Of a stretch of 64,000 nucleotides of DNA, positions 1 through 7,054 are shown piece after piece. Location: assembly GCA_013373205.1 (NCBI GenBank), contig JABXIG010000011.1, positions 232,523-296,522 on the forward strand. Reading direction: 5' to 3'. The stretch's first letter is position 1. Every line of letters begins with the position of its first letter. Below the pieces are notes generated by a model. It ran no database searches. It was given only the letters and a program-made list of their open reading frames with translations, and had not been told where the DNA came from. The DNA is from Methylocystaceae bacterium (GTDB taxonomy: Bacteria; Pseudomonadota; Alphaproteobacteria; Rhodospirillales; Terasakiellaceae). A program made the position numbers and the translations under genes.

Positions 1-658
1 TATCAATCGTTGCCACATCAGCGCCGCCTTCTTCAAAGACACGCAAAGCCTCGGCATAATAGGGGCGTGCCACCCGGTTGACGATAAAGCCCGGGGTGGA
101 TTTGGCATGAACAGGTTTTTTACCCCATGCCAAGGACGTTTCGTAAATGCAATGTGCAACTTCATCTGAAGTTGTCAGACCGGAAATCACCTCGATCAAT
201 TTCATAATCGGGGCCGGGTTGAAAAAATGCATCCCGACCAAGCGACTGGAATCTTTCAGTTTTGCTCCAATTGCTGTTAATGAAATAGATGACGTATTAG
301 AAGCAAGAATGGTATCCGGGTCGCAGATATCTTCCAGTTCCCCAAAGACCGATTGTTTGATTTCAAGGTTTTCAACAATGGCTTCGATCACCAATTTGGC
401 AGGGGCAAGATCGCTTAAAGACCCGACCACTTTGATGCGGCCAATCAAGGCGTCTTTGTCGTCTTGGCTCATCTTGCCTTTTTCAACAAGGCGGTCCAGC
501 CCTTTGGATGTTTTTTCCAACCCTGACTGGGCTGCACCTTCCATGGCGTCAAACAGCAGGACGGGATGACCCGCCTTGGCTGCAACTTGGGCAATCCCGG
601 CCCCCATGGTTCCGGCACCGATGACGGCGATTGTTTCAGATGAAGAAAGGGCTGACAT
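1..658 (-). CDS. paaH: 3-hydroxyacyl-CoA dehydrogenase, PaaH type (3' end outside window)
   Basis: The frame is open from an ATG at 658 to the window edge, giving the first 219 residues of a protein usually about 280 to 510 residues long. The N-terminus carries a Rossmann dinucleotide motif (IAVIGAGTMGAGIAQ, about residues 9-23). The central part has the family sequences EAIVEN, LASNTSS and GMHFFNPAP, the last being the segment that holds the catalytic histidine of 3-hydroxyacyl-CoA dehydrogenases. The expected role is NAD-dependent oxidation of 3-hydroxyadipyl-CoA to 3-oxoadipyl-CoA in phenylacetate breakdown. The ATG follows the paaG stop codon directly, so the two genes are transcribed and probably translated together. 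The family is certain; the PaaH assignment rests on the neighbouring paaG and paaF. Confidence 0.88.
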   Translation of the reverse strand, partial: MSALSSSETIAVIGAGTMGAGIAQVAAKAGHPVLLFDAMEGAAQSGLEKTSKGLDRLVEKGKMSQDDKDALIGRIKVVGSLSDLAPAKLVIEAIVENLEIKQSVFGELEDICDPDTILASNTSSISLTAIGAKLKDSSRLVGMHFFNPAPIMKLIEVISGLTTSDEVAHCIYETSLAWGKKPVHAKSTPGFIVNRVARPYYAEALRVFEEGGADVATID

Positions 659-1450
659 TTATTTACCTGTAAAGTTTGGTTTGCGTTTTTCCATAAAGGC
701 GCTGACGCCTTCGCGGTAATCATCGCTGAAACCAGCCAGTTTTTGCAAGTCACGTTCGAGATCAAGTTGTTGATCCATGGTGTTGGTGGTGGCTGCATTC
801 ATGGCGCGTTTAATCAGGCCCAGACCAAAGGTGGCTTGTTGGGCGAGGTTGGCGCACAATTCTTCGGTTTCTTCCATCAGGGAATCGTTATCGACACATT
901 TCCAGATCATGCCCCATTCTTCGGCTTGTTCAGCTGAGATTTTTTCACCCAGCATCGCCAGTGCCTTGGCGCGTGCCATGCCGATCAGGTTGGGCAGGGA
1001 CCATGTTCCGCCGCTATCAGGGATCAGACCGATTTTACAGAATGCCTGAATGAAACTTGCCGACTTTGCCGCATAAACGATATCACAGGCCAGTGCAATG
1101 TTGGCACCCGCACCCGCAGCCACGCCATTGACAGCACAAACAACAGGCTTGTCGATGGACTGGATCAAACGAACCAGCGGATTATAAAACTTTTCAATGG
1201 TTTGGGATAGGTCGCGTGGACTATCATCACCTTGCACTGCGCGGTCCCCCAGATCCTGTCCGGCGCAAAAACCCCGGCCCGCCGCAGTTAACAAAATGGC
1301 GCGCACATTATTGTCTTTTTGACAATCTTTCAAAGCATCACGCAGTTCTCCATGCATGACTTCGTTAAAGCTGTTGAGCACATCGGGACGATTAAGCGTT
1401 ATCTTGGCATAGCCGTCTTTTTTCTCAAAGAGGATGGTTTCTAAAGTCAT
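659..1450 (-). CDS. paaG: 1,2-epoxyphenylacetyl-CoA isomerase (enoyl-CoA hydratase/isomerase family)
   Basis: 263 residues of the crotonase fold. The sequence GRGFCAGQDL is characteristic of PaaG, and the oxyanion-hole segments (FCAGQDL; NGVAAGAGANIALACD) and the later LIPDSGGTW segment are all visible. PaaG isomerises ring-1,2-epoxyphenylacetyl-CoA to the seven-membered oxepin-CoA and also shifts a double bond later in the pathway. I chose the ATG at 1450 (MTLETILFEKKDG) because crotonases begin this close to the first strand; an upstream extension would run into paaF. One base separates it from the paaF stop, so it is the middle gene of a tight minus-strand operon. Its last 17 codons closely match those of paaF at the nucleotide level. 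Confidence 0.88.
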   Translation of the reverse strand: MTLETILFEKKDGYAKITLNRPDVLNSFNEVMHGELRDALKDCQKDNNVRAILLTAAGRGFCAGQDLGDRAVQGDDSPRDLSQTIEKFYNPLVRLIQSIDKPVVCAVNGVAAGAGANIALACDIVYAAKSASFIQAFCKIGLIPDSGGTWSLPNLIGMARAKALAMLGEKISAEQAEEWGMIWKCVDNDSLMEETEELCANLAQQATFGLGLIKRAMNAATTNTMDQQLDLERDLQKLAGFSDDYREGVSAFMEKRKPNFTGK

Positions 1451-1451
1451 T

Positions 1452-2255
1452 TTAATGTCCCTTAAATGTGGGTTTACGTTTTTCCATAAAGGCGCTGACG
1501 CCTTCTTGTTTATCAGAGCTTGCAAACAGGGTTGCAAAGGATTTTCTTTCCGCTTTGATACCGTCACTCAGGAGGGTATCGGCCGCATTTAATACTGACT
1601 CTTTTGCCAGTCGTGCTGCAAGGGGTGGTTTTTTGGCAATTTTTTTAGCAAGGGTGAGGGCTTTATCGATGGTGAGTTCAGGTTCGCATACTTCGGCGAT
1701 CAAGCCCGCTTTTTCTGCTTCGGTTGCGGACATAAATTCACCGGATAAAACCATGCGCATGGCTTTGGATTTACCGACCATTTGGGTCAGGCGTTGTGTG
1801 CCACCTGCACCGGGTATGATGCCTAGGTTAATTTCCGGCTGTCCGAACTGGGCGGTGTTTCCGGCAAATAAAATATCGCAATGCATGGCCAGTTCGTTGC
1901 CGCCACCAAGGCAAAATCCATTGACTGCGCCGACTATAGGTTTGGCAAAATCACGAATAGCAGCCCAATAATGACCACGCGGATCGTTGATCACATCGAC
2001 CGGACTTTTATCTTTCATCTCGGTAATGTCGGCACCTGCGGCAAAGACTTTTTCCCCACCTGTTAAAAGAACACAACGCACATCATCGTCGTTGCTGGCT
2101 TGTGCCAGTACATCGGCCAGTTCTTTCAGCAGTTGGGTGCGCAGTGCATTGCGCGCTTTGGGTCGATTGAGCCGGATGGTTAGGACAAAATCTTCAGGCT
2201 GGCCGACAAGAATATCTTCCAGTCCGGCCAGGTATGGGGGGGATTCTCTGGTCAC
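1452..2255 (-). CDS. paaF: 2,3-dehydroadipyl-CoA hydratase (enoyl-CoA hydratase family)
   Basis: 267-residue crotonase-family protein. Typical hydratase features are AAGADITEM and NGFCLGGGNELAMHCD for the oxyanion hole, and FGQPEINLGIIPGAGG, which holds the catalytic glutamates. Most likely it hydrates 2,3-dehydroadipyl-CoA to 3-hydroxyadipyl-CoA, the substrate of the adjacent PaaH. The start is a GTG at 2255 with a purine-rich stretch just upstream; no in-frame ATG exists before the core fold, so this non-ATG start appears real. It is the first gene of the paaF-paaG-paaH unit. A general short-chain enoyl-CoA hydratase would look much the same, so the specific role depends on context. Confidence 0.82.
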   Translation of the reverse strand: MTRESPPYLAGLEDILVGQPEDFVLTIRLNRPKARNALRTQLLKELADVLAQASNDDDVRCVLLTGGEKVFAAGADITEMKDKSPVDVINDPRGHYWAAIRDFAKPIVGAVNGFCLGGGNELAMHCDILFAGNTAQFGQPEINLGIIPGAGGTQRLTQMVGKSKAMRMVLSGEFMSATEAEKAGLIAEVCEPELTIDKALTLAKKIAKKPPLAARLAKESVLNAADTLLSDGIKAERKSFATLFASSDKQEGVSAFMEKRKPTFKGH

Positions 2256-2277
2256 TTTTTTCTCGCAATATTAAAGT

Positions 2278-2299
2278 GATACAAAAATTAGATAGTATC
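2278..2299 (-). promoter_or_regulatory. Inverted repeat upstream of paaF, candidate operator
   Basis: GATAC and GTATC arms flank a 12-base AT-rich centre (AAAAATTAGATA) just upstream of the paaF GTG. A very similar string, GATACAAAACTAGACAA, recurs at 3150-3166 in the divergent promoter region of the same cluster, followed by a GTATC at 3182-3186. The repetition at two promoters of one pathway suggests a shared regulator, with the cluster's MarR protein (6219-6695) as the obvious candidate. This is inference from sequence only. Confidence 0.4.
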
Positions 2300-2321
2300 T
2301 TTTGAAAATGATAACTTTTAA

Positions 2322-3089
2322 TCAATCACGTGCTTCAAGACCGATTCGCGCGAGCTGTTCGGCAATGCGGTTTTCCCATTTTGCAAGCAGGTCACCATTA
2401 GGTGTTTTGCGCAAACCATAGGCTTTGGCTTGTTCAAACCGTTGTGAATCACTGCTGCCGAATGTGGCGGCAACTCGTTTGTACCAATAATCCACACTGG
2501 CTTGTGCCGCTTCAAGGCTATAGCCGTTTTCAAGAGCTTTACTTAAGCCATTGAAGCCCAATTCAGCATGTTCACCTTCGCGCGCGGCAATTTGTCCCAT
2601 GACCGAAGAGAGCGGTGTGTAGGAACAGTGCGAGATTTCTTCCAGTTGGATGCTTGAGGCCAGCCCCATCAACATATTCATGACCACGCTATCGAGCCAT
2701 CCTTCATAAGGGTAGTGCAGAACGTTTAAACGTTTGTCCCCGCCGATGCGGCGATTACCCAGATCAATGGTGCGTGATAAGCGCGCATCCCATGGGTGAC
2801 TTTGGACATATAGATCGGTGTTAACGCCAAAACTTTCCAGCAGGGCAAGGACCTGTTGGGCGTGATCAAACTTTTCTGAAACAATGCGCGCGGCTGTGCA
2901 GCGTTCGCGCATGCCAGGGGCTTTATTGATGATATCGACAAAACCAGCAGCACCAGCCAATTCCGAATCGACAAAAGCCACCATCAGGCGGCGCAGTTCC
3001 CCACGATATCCGGGCGTGAGCTCATCCGATGCGGTGAGCTTTTCGTTATTTGCAATACGTGCCAACAAGGCATCTTCGTTCTTAGCCAT
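2322..3089 (-). CDS. PaaA/PaaC-like phenylacetate-catabolic ferritin-fold protein
   Basis: 255 residues, resembling the phenylacetic-acid-catabolism protein family (PaaA and PaaC of the multicomponent phenylacetyl-CoA epoxidase). It appears all-helical, with ferritin-like acidic/histidine pairs: E43, E72 with H76, E150/E151 with H154, and E171-G-E-H174, the last being a proper ExxH. A di-iron site is therefore plausible but not proven. Start: ATG at 3089 with GAGGA eight bases upstream. It is a lone subunit; no paaBCDE partners are in the window, and across the divergent promoter lies a flavodoxin gene. It could be an accessory or alternative oxygenase component or a structural PaaC-like protein. 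The family assignment is moderately sure, the reaction unknown. Confidence 0.6.
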   Translation of the reverse strand: MAKNEDALLARIANNEKLTASDELTPGYRGELRRLMVAFVDSELAGAAGFVDIINKAPGMRERCTAARIVSEKFDHAQQVLALLESFGVNTDLYVQSHPWDARLSRTIDLGNRRIGGDKRLNVLHYPYEGWLDSVVMNMLMGLASSIQLEEISHCSYTPLSSVMGQIAAREGEHAELGFNGLSKALENGYSLEAAQASVDYWYKRVAATFGSSDSQRFEQAKAYGLRKTPNGDLLAKWENRIAEQLARIGLEARD

Positions 3090-3311
3090 GGTTTCCTCAC
3101 TGTCAAAGGTCTTCTTTTTTGTTTGTTTTGTTCTTATAAAATTAAATACGATACAAAACTAGACAACTTTCTATAAATTTAGTATCAAAAAAATTAGAAA
3201 TGTTCAAACAATAATGTTAAAAGAAATAAACAGGGTCCTTTGTAAAGTTTGTATTTCATATGCAGGCATAAGGGATGCACAGGGTAAAAGTTAAAAAGAA
3301 CGAGTGAAACC
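3090..3311. promoter_or_regulatory. Divergent promoter region of the paa cluster
   Basis: 222 bases between the divergent PaaA-like and flavodoxin genes, very AT-rich. It contains GATACAAAACTAGACAA at 3150-3166 and GTATC at 3182-3186 followed by A-rich DNA and TTAG, echoing the inverted repeat in front of paaF. No ORF of note is present. The region probably carries both promoters and the regulator sites; no convincing -35/-10 pair could be fixed by eye. Confidence 0.45.
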
Positions 3312-3761
3312 ATGACCGATATCGTGATTTTTGTAGGCACCGAATCAGGGAACGCCCAAATGGTTGCCGAGGCGCTGAATGATGAATTAAGCCGCCTGGA
3401 CCATAATGTGGAAATTATCGAAGACTTTGATGACGGTGTTGATGTGCTGGACGGTCATGAAGTTGTGATCATCAGTTGTTCCACCCATGGACTGGGGGAA
3501 TTGCCGGATAACATTATCCCGCTTTATGATGCTATGAAAGAAGACAGCCCGGATCTGTCCCATATGAAATATGGGATCATCGCGTTGGGCGATCAGACAT
3601 ATTCCGATACGTTCTGTAAAGCAGGTAAAGATATGGATGACGTTTTTGGTGCGTGTGGGGCCAAACGTGTTGGGGACCGTCTTGAAGTTGATGCCTGTAC
3701 CCAGCCGCTACCAGATGAAGAAGCCATTGATTGGGTTAAAGAGTGGCTGACACTTCTTTAA
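3312..3761 (+). CDS. Short-chain flavodoxin (MioC-like)
   Basis: 149 residues forming a complete flavodoxin fold. The FMN phosphate loop GTESGNAQ is at residues 9-16; the second loop is STHGLGELPDN, and the third has the GDQTYSDTFC segment that normally stacks on the isoalloxazine ring. It is an electron carrier, presumably cytoplasmic. It is acidic, like electron-transfer flavodoxins. The gene opens the plus-strand half of the phenylacetate cluster, 52 bases ahead of paaN and divergent from a PaaA-like gene, so it may deliver electrons to a ring-oxygenating or related redox enzyme. MioC-type is a comparison by length and motif only. Confidence 0.8.
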   Translation: MTDIVIFVGTESGNAQMVAEALNDELSRLDHNVEIIEDFDDGVDVLDGHEVVIISCSTHGLGELPDNIIPLYDAMKEDSPDLSHMKYGIIALGDQTYSDTFCKAGKDMDDVFGACGAKRVGDRLEVDACTQPLPDEEAIDWVKEWLTLL

Positions 3762-3813
3762 CCCTCGCTTATCAATATTTTTAAAAGAATTACTAACAGG
3801 GAAGAAATAAGTC

Positions 3814-5472
3814 ATGAGCCTTGCGTTATTTGAAAAGCATTGCGAGAAATTGGAACAGGCGGTAGATGCGGCCCTTAAGCGCGATTACTGGTCCGGCTAT
3901 AAAGAAATGCCGAGCCCGCGCGTTTATGGTGAAACGGCACAGGACGATGGGATCAAGGCGTTTCAATCCCACCTTGGTAAGAATTTTGAAATCGATCAGC
4001 CGACAAATGGCGAATGGATTGGGGCAGAAGATGGCCCCTTTGGTGTCGAGCTGAATGTGAAATACCCCGCACCGGACGTGGATGCAATGATGGCGGCGGC
4101 CAAAGCCGCTGTTCCGGCGTGGCGTAAAGTTGGCCCCCAAGCACGCGCCGGCGTTTGTATGGAAATTCTGGAACGTTTAAACGCCAAAAGTTTCGAACTT
4201 GCCTTTTCTGTTATGCATACCACGGGTCAGGCGTTCATGATGGCGTTTCAGGCAGGCGGTGCACACGCACAGGATCGTGGTCTAGAAGCGGTTGTCTATG
4301 GCTTTGAAGAAATGACCCGTGCACCGGAAACGGCCAATTGGGTCAAGCCACAAGGCAAGCATGACCCGTTGGAAATGACAAAGAAATTTACAGCTGTCGG
4401 CCGCGGTGTCGCTTTGATGGTCGGCTGTGCTACATTCCCGACTTGGAACGGCTATCCCGGTTTGTTTGCGTCCCTCGTGACAGGCAATGCGGTGATTGTT
4501 AAACCGCACCCCCGTGCTGTGTTGCCATTGGCCCTGACGGTGCGGGTGATCCGCGAAGTCTTAAGTGAAGTCGGCATGGATCCGAATTTGGTCTGTCTGG
4601 CTGTGGATACACTGGATGCACCCATCACCAAAGAATTCGCCCTTCATAAAGACACCAAGATCATTGATTTCACAGGTTCTAGTGAGTTTGGTAACTGGCT
4701 GGAAGACAATGCCAAGCAAGCACAGGTCTATACTGAAAAAGCCGGTGTCAATGCGATCATTATTGATGACTTTGATGATGTCAAAGGGCTGTCACGTAAT
4801 TTGTCTTTCACTTTCTCGCTCTATTCCGGGCAGATGTGTACCACGCCGCAAAATGTTTTTATTCCCAAAGGCGGGATTGACGTAAATGGCGAGAATATGA
4901 GCTTTGATGATGTTGCCAAGGCCATTGCGGGCGGGGTGGAAAAATTCCTGAGCGTGCCGGAGCGTGCGGTCGAAGTTTTGGGCGCCATTCAAAATCCGGC
5001 TATTCTGGATCGGATGGAAGACGCGAAAAAGCTGGGCGAAGTCGTTCTGGATACCACTGAAATCGATCATCCCATGTTTAAAGGGGTGAAATGCCACACA
5101 CCTGTGATGATTAAAATCGATGGTGCGGATGTTGAAAAATATTCTGAAGAACAGTTCGGCCCGATTGTCTTTTTGATCGCCACCGAAGATACAAATGACA
5201 GTATCGCAAAAATGAGCCAGACCATTTCTGAAAATGGTGCGATCACCCTTGGCCTTTATTCCAAGCATGAAAGCGTGATTGAAGATGTGGAAGAAGCGGC
5301 ACTGGAAGCAGGTGTAAATCTGTCGATCAATCTGACAGGTGGTGTTTTTGTTAACCAGTCGGCTGCTTTTTCAGATTTCCATGCGACAGGCGCGAACCCG
5401 GCCGCCAATGCTGCGCTGACGGATAGCAATTTTGTATCGGGTCGTTTCCGTGTGATGCAAAGCCGTCGTTAA
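3814..5472 (+). CDS. paaN: PaaN-type aldehyde dehydrogenase for phenylacetate degradation
   Basis: 552 residues, the length of the PaaN family, which has the aldehyde dehydrogenase fold but lacks the hotdog hydratase domain of PaaZ. The nucleotide-binding region includes IDFTGSSEFGNW, the putative general-base glutamate lies in YTEKAGVN, and the catalytic cysteine in SGQMCTTPQN. The expected role is oxidation of the ring-opened semialdehyde-CoA intermediate in the phenylacetyl-CoA pathway. ATG at 3814 follows a GGGAAGAAAT stretch. It lies between the flavodoxin and paaY in the same direction. PaaN is poorly characterised compared with PaaZ, so the exact substrate is inferred from family and context. 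Confidence 0.85.
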   Translation: MSLALFEKHCEKLEQAVDAALKRDYWSGYKEMPSPRVYGETAQDDGIKAFQSHLGKNFEIDQPTNGEWIGAEDGPFGVELNVKYPAPDVDAMMAAAKAAVPAWRKVGPQARAGVCMEILERLNAKSFELAFSVMHTTGQAFMMAFQAGGAHAQDRGLEAVVYGFEEMTRAPETANWVKPQGKHDPLEMTKKFTAVGRGVALMVGCATFPTWNGYPGLFASLVTGNAVIVKPHPRAVLPLALTVRVIREVLSEVGMDPNLVCLAVDTLDAPITKEFALHKDTKIIDFTGSSEFGNWLEDNAKQAQVYTEKAGVNAIIIDDFDDVKGLSRNLSFTFSLYSGQMCTTPQNVFIPKGGIDVNGENMSFDDVAKAIAGGVEKFLSVPERAVEVLGAIQNPAILDRMEDAKKLGEVVLDTTEIDHPMFKGVKCHTPVMIKIDGADVEKYSEEQFGPIVFLIATEDTNDSIAKMSQTISENGAITLGLYSKHESVIEDVEEAALEAGVNLSINLTGGVFVNQSAAFSDFHATGANPAANAALTDSNFVSGRFRVMQSRR

Positions 5473-5478
5473 TTTGTT

Positions 5479-5498
5479 CCCCGGCGCCTGCGTCGGGG
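5479..5498 (+). terminator. GC-rich hairpin between paaN and paaY
   Basis: CCCCG-G-CGC is followed within 20 bases by GCG-T-CGGGG, an imperfect stem with a two-base tip, then TGACGTCTTTCTGTTT. The weak T-rich tail makes this more likely a processing or attenuation element than a full terminator. The paaY start codon follows 32 bases downstream. Confidence 0.4.
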
Positions 5499-5529
5499 TG
5501 ACGTCTTTCTGTTTAAAAGGATTATCCCT

Positions 5530-6141
5530 ATGTCGATGTCCCCTAAAGTTTATGAAATTGACGGTATTGTTCCTGTTATTGATGAAACGGCCTTTGTGCA
5601 TCCGGATGCCGTTCTGATCGGTGATGTGATTGTGGGCCCGGGTGTTTATGTCGGGCCTGCCTGTTGTCTGCGCGGTGATTTTGGGCGCCTGGTTTTGGAG
5701 GAAGGTTCCAATATACAAGACACCTGCGTCATGCATGGTTTTCCGGGAAGCGATACGGTGGTGCACAAAAACGGACATATCGGCCATGGGGCTGTTTTAC
5801 ATGGCTGTGTCATTGGGGAAGATGCACTTGTTGGGATGAATGCTGTGATTATGGATGGGGCGGTGATTGGGCCGGAATGTATTGTCGCGGCTTCTGCGTT
5901 TGTGCGCGCGGGGTTGACGTTTGAGAAAAGATCGTTGATCGGTGGTGTACCAGCCAAAGTGATGCGGGAAGTTTCGGATGAAGAATTTGCATGGAAACAC
6001 GCAGGAACCAAAGAATATCAAGATCTTGCTATTCGATCATTGAAGACAATGAAGCCAGCTGTTGCGTTACGCGAGGTGGAAGAAAATCGTGCTCGTATGC
6101 CCAGCGGCGGGGTGAAGCCTTTGTTTGAAACCAAAGGATGA
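5530..6141 (+). CDS. paaY: PaaY-type gamma-carbonic-anhydrase-fold thioesterase
   Basis: 203 residues with left-handed beta-helix hexapeptide repeats across residues 15-150 (for example [20 protein letters not shown]). The histidines expected to bind metal are in VMHGFPG and [12 protein letters not shown]. PaaY proteins hydrolyse dead-end CoA thioesters formed in the phenylacetate pathway and so protect the cell from CoA depletion. The length and C-terminal extension match PaaY better than generic gamma-carbonic anhydrases. ATG at 5530; an AAAAGG run lies about 15 bases upstream. It is followed by a MarR-family regulator after 77 bases. Confidence in the family is high, and the pathway role is supported by the flanking paaN. 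Confidence 0.85.
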   Translation: MSMSPKVYEIDGIVPVIDETAFVHPDAVLIGDVIVGPGVYVGPACCLRGDFGRLVLEEGSNIQDTCVMHGFPGSDTVVHKNGHIGHGAVLHGCVIGEDALVGMNAVIMDGAVIGPECIVAASAFVRAGLTFEKRSLIGGVPAKVMREVSDEEFAWKHAGTKEYQDLAIRSLKTMKPAVALREVEENRARMPSGGVKPLFETKG

Positions 6142-6218
6142 TCAGCAGGCTTGCGCAAAATCCTCTAGTGACGCTATAAAAGAACCCTGACAGTAAAAGA
6201 TTGGGGATCATAAAGACC

Positions 6219-6695
6219 ATGTTATTGCGTGATGAGGAAGACGAAGACGATATCAAGCGCGATCTCATTCTTGATCAGTATCTGCCTTACCGCATGGCCG
6301 TGATTGCTCATATGATGAGTGAGGGGTTCGCCAAACGTTATTCGACAGAATATAATATGACAATTGTGGAATGGCGGGTGATGGCCAACCTTGGGCATTT
6401 GGAGCCGCAAAGTGCTCATGAAATCGGGGCCCATTCTCATTTGGATAAAGTACAGGTTTCGCGTGCCGTAGCCCGGCTCGAAAAAAAAGGCTGGGTGCAG
6501 CGTGAAGGCGATACGGTGGATCGCCGCCGTAGCCTTTTAACCCTGACAGAGGAAGGTCGCAGGGTCTTTAATACCTTGGGCAAGCACGCCATTGATTTTG
6601 AGGATGATGTCTGTGCATCCCTGACGACAGAAGAATATGCGGCGCTGGACAGAATTTTGAAAAAGCTATCCAAGCGGTCCGAAGCCTTGTCTTAA
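6219..6695 (+). CDS. MarR-family transcriptional regulator
   Basis: 158 residues from the ATG at 6219; an in-frame TTG at 6201 would add six residues but has no better ribosome site. The winged helix-turn-helix spans about residues 45-115. HSHLDKVQVSRAVARLEKKG is the recognition-helix region, and DRRRSLLTLTEEGR is the diagnostic wing of MarR proteins. The N-terminus is strongly acidic (DEEDEDD). The last gene of the plus-strand paa unit, it probably represses or senses the CoA ester of this pathway and may bind the GATAC repeats at 2278-2299 and 3150-3186; that link is inference. Confidence 0.82.
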   Translation: MLLRDEEDEDDIKRDLILDQYLPYRMAVIAHMMSEGFAKRYSTEYNMTIVEWRVMANLGHLEPQSAHEIGAHSHLDKVQVSRAVARLEKKGWVQREGDTVDRRRSLLTLTEEGRRVFNTLGKHAIDFEDDVCASLTTEEYAALDRILKKLSKRSEALS

Positions 6696-6862
6696 ACGGC
6701 GTCTTCTTCGTCGCTTTTCGTACAGCACATATCATAAAAATGCATGGCAGACAGACCAAGAGCGGCAATAAAGATCGCTAAAAACATCGGCACACCGATC
6801 AACGTGCTGCCATAAATCATGGGCAGCATGACCAGCCAGGGTAAAAGAAGCTGAAAAGGCAT
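6692..6862 (-). CDS. Small membrane protein, 56 residues, unknown function
   Basis: A short reading frame on the minus strand from ATG at 6862, preceded by GGAG with an eight-base gap. It encodes a protein beginning MPFQLLLPWLVMLPMIYG, with one or two hydrophobic helices over residues 3-42, then a CC pair and an acidic tail (KSDEEDAV). Its stop codon overlaps the marR stop region by four bases in convergent orientation. Good ribosome site, hydrophobic core and natural codon use argue that it is real. I do not recognise a family. Confidence 0.6.
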   Translation of the reverse strand: MPFQLLLPWLVMLPMIYGSTLIGVPMFLAIFIAALGLSAMHFYDMCCTKSDEEDAV

Positions 6863-7054
6863 GTTGAATTCTCCACATGTTAAATAAATTTTGTCAGATT
6901 GTGCGATCCATCCGTTTGATTTTCAAGCCTTAAATAATTCAATGAACTGTTATTGCGAATTTAACACTAAGTTCACTTGAATATCTTACAGTTTTATGAC
7001 TAGGTAGAGAGTAAGAAAATAAATAGTAAGCGCCTTTGAAATAAGATCTAAACT
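6863..7054. other. Intergenic region, promoters presumed
   Basis: 192 AT-rich bases between the divergent small membrane-protein gene and the GGDEF-EAL gene. It should hold both promoters. No clear repeats, hairpins or additional ORFs were seen. Confidence 0.4.

Noticed and set aside
3826..4509. Long minus-strand frames inside paaN
   Set aside because: They are antisense to a complete, well-conserved gene and encode no recognisable protein.
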